64,000 bases of DNA, taken from NCBI GenBank assembly GCA_036824005.1, contig DAITBA010000002.1, positions 186,001-250,000 of the forward strand, read 5' to 3'. This document shows, piece after piece, positions 59,754 to 64,000 of this stretch. The DNA is from DAITBA01 sp036824005. GTDB lineage: Bacteria; Pseudomonadota; Gammaproteobacteria; Burkholderiales; Rhodocyclaceae. Both the position numbers and the translations under genes were made by a program. The notes beneath the pieces were generated by a model. It was not told where the DNA came from. It saw only the letters and a list, made by a program, of their open reading frames with translations, and ran no database searches. How positions within the stretch are numbered: the first letter of the stretch is position 1; the number at the start of each line of letters is the position of its first letter.

Positions 59754-60004
59754 CCGATCTCAACCGCATGCGCGAGTGCTTCCTCGTCGCCGCCACCTGG
59801 TGCGACTGGTCCGACGCGGACCAGGCCGAGATCGTCGCGGCGATCAAGGCCGCTATCGATTCCGGCGACGAGGCGCTGATCGCCTACTGGGCCGCCTACC
59901 TCGAGGAGGCCTCGGGCTTGGCGCACCTCACCGCCCTGTGCCGTGCCGCCGAGGCGCGCATCCGCGCCGCAAAGCAGGCCGAGCGCGAGAGGGCGGAGGC
60001 ATGA
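59750..60004 (+). CDS. Small phage protein (84 aa)
   Basis: From TTG 59750 this 84-residue protein begins MTDLNRMRECFLVAATWCDW and has a helical body, DEALIAYWAAYLEEASGLAH. GAGGAGAAACCG lies upstream and the TTGA overlap with the previous stop supports the TTG; ATG 59768 is the alternative. The stop overlaps the next ATG (ATGA). Unknown function. Confidence 0.55.
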   Translation: MTDLNRMRECFLVAATWCDWSDADQAEIVAAIKAAIDSGDEALIAYWAAYLEEASGLAHLTALCRAAEARIRAAKQAERERAEA

Positions 60005-60165
60005 AGGGTGTTCTGCCGGCTCGCTTCTATGGCGACCCAAGCGAGGTGATGGACGAGCTGCGCGAGATGCGCCGCTATGAGGCAGTGCTGGCGGAACGGG
60101 AGCTTCGCGCCCGGCGGCGACGGATCAAGAGGCTGATCAGAGAGGCAAAGGGCAAAAAAAGATGA
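60001..60165 (+). CDS. Small basic phage protein (54 aa)
   Basis: A 54-residue protein starts MKGVLPARFYGDPSEVMDEL and ends in a strongly basic helix, ELRARRRRIKRLIREAKGKK, which could bind nucleic acid. It overlaps both neighbours by ATGA, so it is translated as part of a chain. Confidence 0.55.
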   Translation: MKGVLPARFYGDPSEVMDELREMRRYEAVLAERELRARRRRIKRLIREAKGKKR

Positions 60166-60578
60166 GCAAGGAAATCTACAGTCTGTTGCCGGAAGAATTC
60201 ATACGCCGCATGCGCAACTGGGCCCGCGCCTGTGCCGGGTTGGGCAGTCTCGTCTATACGTCGAGCTCGATCTTCCGTACTGCCGCGGGCGAGCGCGGCG
60301 AACGTGATATTCCGATCCTGCAAGGCGAAGCTGCAGATACCGACGACGCCATCGCACTACTGCCGGTGCGCTACCGACAGGCAATAATGCTGTTCTGGCA
60401 ATACGAGGGGGCGCCGCTCGCTCATCTCGCCAGGCGCTGCGGTGTCGGCGTCGACTACCGGACCTATAAGCGGCGTGTAATAGATGGCCATGAGCTGCTA
60501 CGTGCAGAGCTGGCGAGGCTGGCGGAACGGCGCCGGCAATACCGGTTGATCGCGATGGCCAGGCGAGGAAGGGCTTGA
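60162..60578 (+). CDS. Late-gene regulator-like phage protein (Q-type, sigma region 4-like)
   Basis: A 138-residue basic protein has, in its second half, LPVRYRQAIMLFWQYEGAPL then AHLARRCGVGVDYRTYKRRV (~67-105). This is a helix-turn-helix like sigma region 4 and phage Q antiterminator relatives. It lies at the end of the small-gene series, followed by a terminator and then the packaging genes. This is the classical place for a late antiterminator that would act on that terminator. Function inferred from fold and place. Confidence 0.55.
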   Translation: MSKEIYSLLPEEFIRRMRNWARACAGLGSLVYTSSSIFRTAAGERGERDIPILQGEAADTDDAIALLPVRYRQAIMLFWQYEGAPLAHLARRCGVGVDYRTYKRRVIDGHELLRAELARLAERRRQYRLIAMARRGRA

Positions 60579-60635
60579 CAGCACAGTTTTGTAGGTCTAG
60601 GATGCCGATCGTCGTATCAGGGGTATTACGTCTGA

Positions 60636-60669
60636 AGCCCGCGCACCGCAAGGTTCCGCGGGTTTTTTA
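60636..60669 (+). terminator. Strong terminator before the late genes
   Basis: CCCGCG (60638-60643) pairs with CGCGGG (60657-60662) and is followed by TTTTTTATT. It lies between the Q-like gene and the first late gene, where late antitermination is expected to act. Confidence 0.75.
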
Positions 60670-60685
60670 TTGCCACTACCGGGCT

Positions 60686-61444
60686 ATGCAGATCGACGTC
60701 CGAACCAATATCGCTGAGGTGGTGGTCAAGATGCGTGAGCATCGTCGTGCCGTAGTCGAGCGTGCCGTGCCCAAGGCTATGAACGAGACGACGTGGCAAG
60801 CACAGCTTGCCCTAAAGCGTGAAATCGTGGATGTGTTCGATCGCCCGACGCCCTTCACGCGGAATGCGATCGAGCGTCGGTACGCTCGTCGTGGGCATCT
60901 GCGTGCCGTGGTGCAACTGAAGGACTTCACGGGCAAGGGCGCGCCACCGTCGAAGTATCTGGCTGCACAGATTCGTGGCGGCGCACGGCGCCCGAAGAAG
61001 TTCGAAAAGGCACTGCAAGGCATCGGCGTCCTGCCGCCCGGCTATCGTGCTGTACCGGGCAAAGCGGCACAGATGGATGCCTATGGCAATATGAAGCCCT
61101 CGCAATTGGTGCAGATCCTGGCGTACTTCCGTACGTTCAGCGCGGCCGGGCACAACGCCAACATGAACGACAAGGGCCGCGCACGTCTAGCACGCGGCAA
61201 TCGGAAGAAGGGCATTCAAGGCTTCACCTATTTCATCGGCCGCCCTGCGGACGGCAAGCTGCCCCTAGGCGTGTGGCAGCGCTTCCAGTTTGCGCATGGC
61301 TCGGCCATCAAGCCGGTGTTGATCTTCGTGCCCCACGCTATTTACGAGGCGATCTTCGACTTCGACTACGTGACAGGCAAAGCAATCGAACGCGAGTTCC
61401 CGCGCCAGCTCGAGCAAGCCATCCGCGACGCGACCGCGCGCTGA
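60686..61444 (+). CDS. Phage structural protein, probable minor tail/neck type
   Basis: A 252-residue protein starts MQIDVRTNIAEVVVKMREHR and contains AVPKAMNETTWQAQLALKRE (~28), FTRNAIERRYARRGHLRAVV and SKYLAAQIRGGARRPKKFEK. A late hydrophobic segment is KPVLIFVPHAIYEAIFDFDY. The NETTWQAQ-type opening occurs in lambda Z-like minor tail and related proteins, so a structural role is likely. It is unusual that it precedes the terminase. The start is 17 bases after the terminator. Confidence 0.6.
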   Translation: MQIDVRTNIAEVVVKMREHRRAVVERAVPKAMNETTWQAQLALKREIVDVFDRPTPFTRNAIERRYARRGHLRAVVQLKDFTGKGAPPSKYLAAQIRGGARRPKKFEKALQGIGVLPPGYRAVPGKAAQMDAYGNMKPSQLVQILAYFRTFSAAGHNANMNDKGRARLARGNRKKGIQGFTYFIGRPADGKLPLGVWQRFQFAHGSAIKPVLIFVPHAIYEAIFDFDYVTGKAIEREFPRQLEQAIRDATAR

Positions 61445-61525
61445 TGGGTCCTTCCCAGCACTCGTCCCGCGAGCAATTCGTACCGCGTGGAAGGGCTAGT
61501 TTCGAGGGGTGCTAGGGGTTAATTG

Positions 61526-62023
61526 GTGGCATGTATCGTCAATCAGCGCGAGTTGTCGGAGATCCTCGGTGTCTCCCAGGTCACTCTGACGGAGTGGCAG
61601 AAGGAAGGCATGCCGATGGTGGCGCGCGAGGCGAACGGGCTGGCCAACCAATACGACACCGTCGCCGTCATCGAGTGGTGCATCAAGCGCCGGTTCGAAA
61701 AGGCACGGATCGAGACCCCGCGCGATCGCCTTGATCGGGTGCGTGCGGATCGTGAGGAGTTGGAGCTGCGCATCCGCCTGGGGGAAATCGCCGACACCAC
61801 GACCATCCAGCCGGCCATCGACGAGTTTTTTGCCGACCTGGCGGCGGAACTGGACGGCCTAGCGAACCGTTACACGGACCCGATGCATGCAGCCAGCGAT
61901 CGAGCGGACAAGTTCCAGCTTTTTAGACGGATTGCGCGCGAGGTACGCGAGCGGCTCAGCACCTTTGAATTCCGGCCAGGCGCTGATACTGAAGTCGATT
62001 GTGAGGCTGAAGCTGAAGCCTGA
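61526..62023 (+). CDS. Terminase small subunit (Nu1-like)
   Basis: The small terminase subunit binds phage DNA at the packaging site. The 165-residue protein has a winged-helix-like N-terminus, NQRELSEILGVSQVTLTEWQ then KEGMPM (~6-31), as in Nu1/DUF1441. A helical oligomerisation region follows (RLDRVRADREELELRIRLGE ~70). An acidic tail overlaps the large subunit. GTG 61526 is taken as start; TTG 61523 is one codon earlier. Confidence 0.83.
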   Translation: MACIVNQRELSEILGVSQVTLTEWQKEGMPMVAREANGLANQYDTVAVIEWCIKRRFEKARIETPRDRLDRVRADREELELRIRLGEIADTTTIQPAIDEFFADLAAELDGLANRYTDPMHAASDRADKFQLFRRIAREVRERLSTFEFRPGADTEVDCEAEAEA

Positions 62024-63998
62024 CCTGCCGTCGGCGCAGTGGGCCGAAAGGTACCGCCGTATTGGCCGGGCCGAGAGCGCGTTGATTGGGCGCTTCTCCT
62101 TCGACACGGTGCCGTTCTTCAAGTGGTTCCTCGATCGGTACGAGGATCCGAAGGTGAAGAAAGGCGTATGCCGCAAGCCGGCGCAGATCGGCTGGACGCA
62201 GTCGGTGATCTGCAACCTGCTGGGCAAGTACATCGACATCGAGCACCCGACGTGCATCGTGCTCCTGCCTTCCGGCCCGGCGGTGAAGAAGTTCAACGAA
62301 GAGAAGTTCGTCCCGCTGCTGGAGTCGAACCCGCGCCTGGCGAAGGTCGTGCCGATCAAGCGGCGCGACAAGGACGTGAAGATCGACTGGAAGAAACTTC
62401 CAGGCGGCTACATCAAGCTGGTGGGGTCGAACACGCCGGATGGCGTCAAGTCCTCCACCGGCGCGCGGCTCATCGTCGAGGAGCCGGACGACTGCAACCT
62501 GAACCTGAAGGGGCAGGGCGACGCCATCAAGCTCCTCGAGGAGCGCGGCAAGACCGTCCCGGATCTCAAGATCCTGATCGGCGGCACACCCACGGTGAAG
62601 GGCGTCTCCTCGATCGACGACGAGTTCGAGCTCTCCGACCAGAACTACTGGCACGTGCCCTGCCCGGACTGCGGCGAGCTCCAGCGGCTCGAGTGGGACC
62701 AGGTGCGCTGGCTCAAGGACGAGTCGGTGAATGACCCGATCTTCGGCCGCCACCTGCCGGAGACCGCGCACTACATCTGCGCGCACTGCGGCTCCGCCTG
62801 GACCGACGAGATGAAGAACGAGGCCATCCGCCGCGGCGAGCCGTGCGCCATGCGTCCGTTCAACGGCGTGGTGGGGCTGGCGCTGAATGAGCTGTACGCC
62901 AGCTTCACCGGCTCGCGCATGGCCGCGCTCGCGAAGAAGTGGCTGATCGCCTGGCGCGAGTTCGAGCGCGGCGACCCGGACGCGCTGGTGCCGTTCTACA
63001 ACACCACGCTGGGGCTGCCCTACGAGCATCGCAGCGACGTGCCGAAGGAGGACGCACTGCGGGCCCGCTGCCTGCCGTACGCCTCGCTTACGGTGCCGGC
63101 CGGCGGCCTGGTGCTCACCGCCGGCGTGGACGTGCAGCACAACCGTTTCGCCCTCATCATTCGCGCCTGGGGCCGGGGCGAAGAATCGTGGCTGGTGTGG
63201 TGGGGCGAGATCCACGGCAACGTTATCGACACCGCCGACCCGGTGTGGGGCGATCTGGAGCAGCTTCTGTTCCGCCCCTACCGCACCGAGTCCGGCCGCG
63301 CGCTGCACGTCTCGCGGGTGAGCATCGACTGCGGTGACGGCAACACGTCGGATCAGACCTATCAATTCGTGCGCAAGCACCAGGCGCGCGGCGTGCTGGC
63401 CGTCAAGGGCGCCAGCGAGCATGGCGCGGAGATCTTCTCCCTGCCGCGCAAGAAGGATCCGAACCGCACCAACACCAAGGCCGCGCGCTATGGCCTCAAG
63501 GTTTTCCTGGTCGGCACTGCCAAGGCCAAGGACCTGCTGATCGAAGGCCGGCTCAAGCTGGAGGGCGCCGGCCCCGGCCGCATGCACTGGCCGCAGGATG
63601 TGCGCGGCGACTACTTCGAGCAGCTGCTCGGCGAGGTCAAGGCGCCGATGCGCGTCGCTGGCCGCGTCAAGCGCGTGTGGACCAAGAAATCCGGCGCGCA
63701 GGTGGAAGCATTGGACGGCGAGGTGTATGCCTTGCATGCCGCCCGCGCCATGCAGCTGCACCTCAAGCATGACGCCTGGTGGGCGCAGCTCGAGGCGAAA
63801 CTCGCCCAGGTCGAGCTGTTCGAGGAAAAAGAGAGCGCCACCGGGGAGCCGGAAAATCCCCGGGCAGACGCAGCCCCGCCGGGTCAGCCCGGCGGGGCGG
63901 ATGCTGCGCCCGTGCAGACGTCTGCAACCCAATCCAAGCCCGCCGCGAGCGGGCTTTTTACTAGCTTCGGCTCCGAAGAATGGTCACAGAGGTTGTGA
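62001..63998 (+). CDS. Terminase large subunit, lambda GpA family
   Basis: The ATP-driven packaging motor and nuclease. From GTG 62001 it is 665 residues. It shows an adenosine-contact region (SAQWAERYRRIGRAES ~10), a deviant Walker A (CRKPAQIGWTQS ~57, no Lys), Walker B LIVEEPDDC (~157) and a zinc ribbon (CPDCGEL ~220 and YICAHCGSAW ~255). The RNase H-like nuclease has GVDVQHNRFALII (~376) and SIDCGDGNTSDQ (~440). An in-frame ATG 61887 would overlap the small subunit by 137 bases and is less likely. The last 50 residues are low complexity. Confidence 0.88.
   Translation: MRLKLKPDLPSAQWAERYRRIGRAESALIGRFSFDTVPFFKWFLDRYEDPKVKKGVCRKPAQIGWTQSVICNLLGKYIDIEHPTCIVLLPSGPAVKKFNEEKFVPLLESNPRLAKVVPIKRRDKDVKIDWKKLPGGYIKLVGSNTPDGVKSSTGARLIVEEPDDCNLNLKGQGDAIKLLEERGKTVPDLKILIGGTPTVKGVSSIDDEFELSDQNYWHVPCPDCGELQRLEWDQVRWLKDESVNDPIFGRHLPETAHYICAHCGSAWTDEMKNEAIRRGEPCAMRPFNGVVGLALNELYASFTGSRMAALAKKWLIAWREFERGDPDALVPFYNTTLGLPYEHRSDVPKEDALRARCLPYASLTVPAGGLVLTAGVDVQHNRFALIIRAWGRGEESWLVWWGEIHGNVIDTADPVWGDLEQLLFRPYRTESGRALHVSRVSIDCGDGNTSDQTYQFVRKHQARGVLAVKGASEHGAEIFSLPRKKDPNRTNTKAARYGLKVFLVGTAKAKDLLIEGRLKLEGAGPGRMHWPQDVRGDYFEQLLGEVKAPMRVAGRVKRVWTKKSGAQVEALDGEVYALHAARAMQLHLKHDAWWAQLEAKLAQVELFEEKESATGEPENPRADAAPPGQPGGADAAPVQTSATQSKPAASGLFTSFGSEEWSQRL
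63936..63959 (+). terminator. Terminator-like hairpin inside the 3' end of the terminase gene
   Basis: AAGCCCGC and GCGGGCTT form an 8-bp stem followed by TTTA. A second perfect hairpin, CCCCGCCGGG/CCCGGCGGGG with a TCAG loop, lies just upstream at 63874-63897. Both are within the coding tail of the large terminase. Confidence 0.55.
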
Positions 63999-64000
63999 GA

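Larger units (their letters stand above)
46558..64000. mobile_element. Prophage integrated at tRNA-Glu, left end and early/packaging region (continues beyond the window)
   Basis: The element begins in tRNA-Glu and contains a recombinase, ParB-like protein, HigBA, a repressor/Cro switch, a primase-VapE protein, a Q-like regulator and the small and large terminase subunits. Head and tail genes and the right attachment site lie past 64000. The lambda GpA-like terminase indicates a tailed phage. Gene direction flips from minus to plus at the repressor, as in lambdoid layouts. Confidence 0.9.

Overview
The window is GC-rich, densely packed bacterial DNA that reads as a betaproteobacterium, most likely Rhodocyclales or a related sulfur/denitrifying lineage. 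This is inferred from gene families only: a class I polyhydroxyalkanoate cluster (phaC, two phaB-type reductases, phaR), an octaheme cytochrome c of the tetrathionate reductase family, NnrU, long-form hisG, BamD and RimO. No 16S rRNA gene or other decisive marker is present.

Positions 1-9.6 kb are a decaying defence island. It holds type I restriction genes in the order hsdS, an AlbA_2 (Schlafen-like) ATP-binding protein, a tiny coupled ORF, hsdR and hsdM, then an AAA ATPase with DUF4143 and the last piece of a UvrD/Rep-type helicase. hsdM is dead: it lacks its N-terminal domain and carries four short palindromic insertions. Removing the two copies of a ~70-bp element in silico restores canonical HsdM sequence at both sites.

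Positions 9.6-46.3 kb are chromosomal core: alcohol dehydrogenase, GST, NnrU, DUF3014, a START-domain pseudogene with two amber codons, ChaN-PDZ coupled to an M1 aminopeptidase, hisG, pgsA and two TlpA-type thioredoxins. A DUF302 / octaheme cytochrome c / cytochrome b operon lies on the minus strand with a candidate FNR-type box upstream. Further on are an acyl-CoA ligase, tag, a Pat-like acetyltransferase, a universal stress protein, bamD, rluD-pgeF, EamA and ZIP transporters, the PHA cluster, rimO, a patatin-like protein and a GlcD-like FAD dehydrogenase.

From 46.4 kb, tRNA-Ala(GGC) and tRNA-Glu(TTC) precede a prophage that runs off the right edge. Its serine recombinase ends inside tRNA-Glu. 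The minus-strand left arm carries recombinase, DUF5131, ParB and small secreted or membrane proteins. After a HigBA toxin-antitoxin module and a repressor/Cro-like switch, the plus-strand arm carries a primase-VapE replication protein, a repeat-rich candidate origin with an assembly gap, small genes, a Q-like regulator, a probable minor tail protein and both terminase subunits.

The points most worth a second look are the mobile palindromes in hsdM, the FNR-box octaheme operon, the serine recombinase anchored in a tRNA gene, the overlapped HigBA promoter/operator with an apparently leaderless toxin, and the 216-bp tandem repeat with inverted repeats after the primase.
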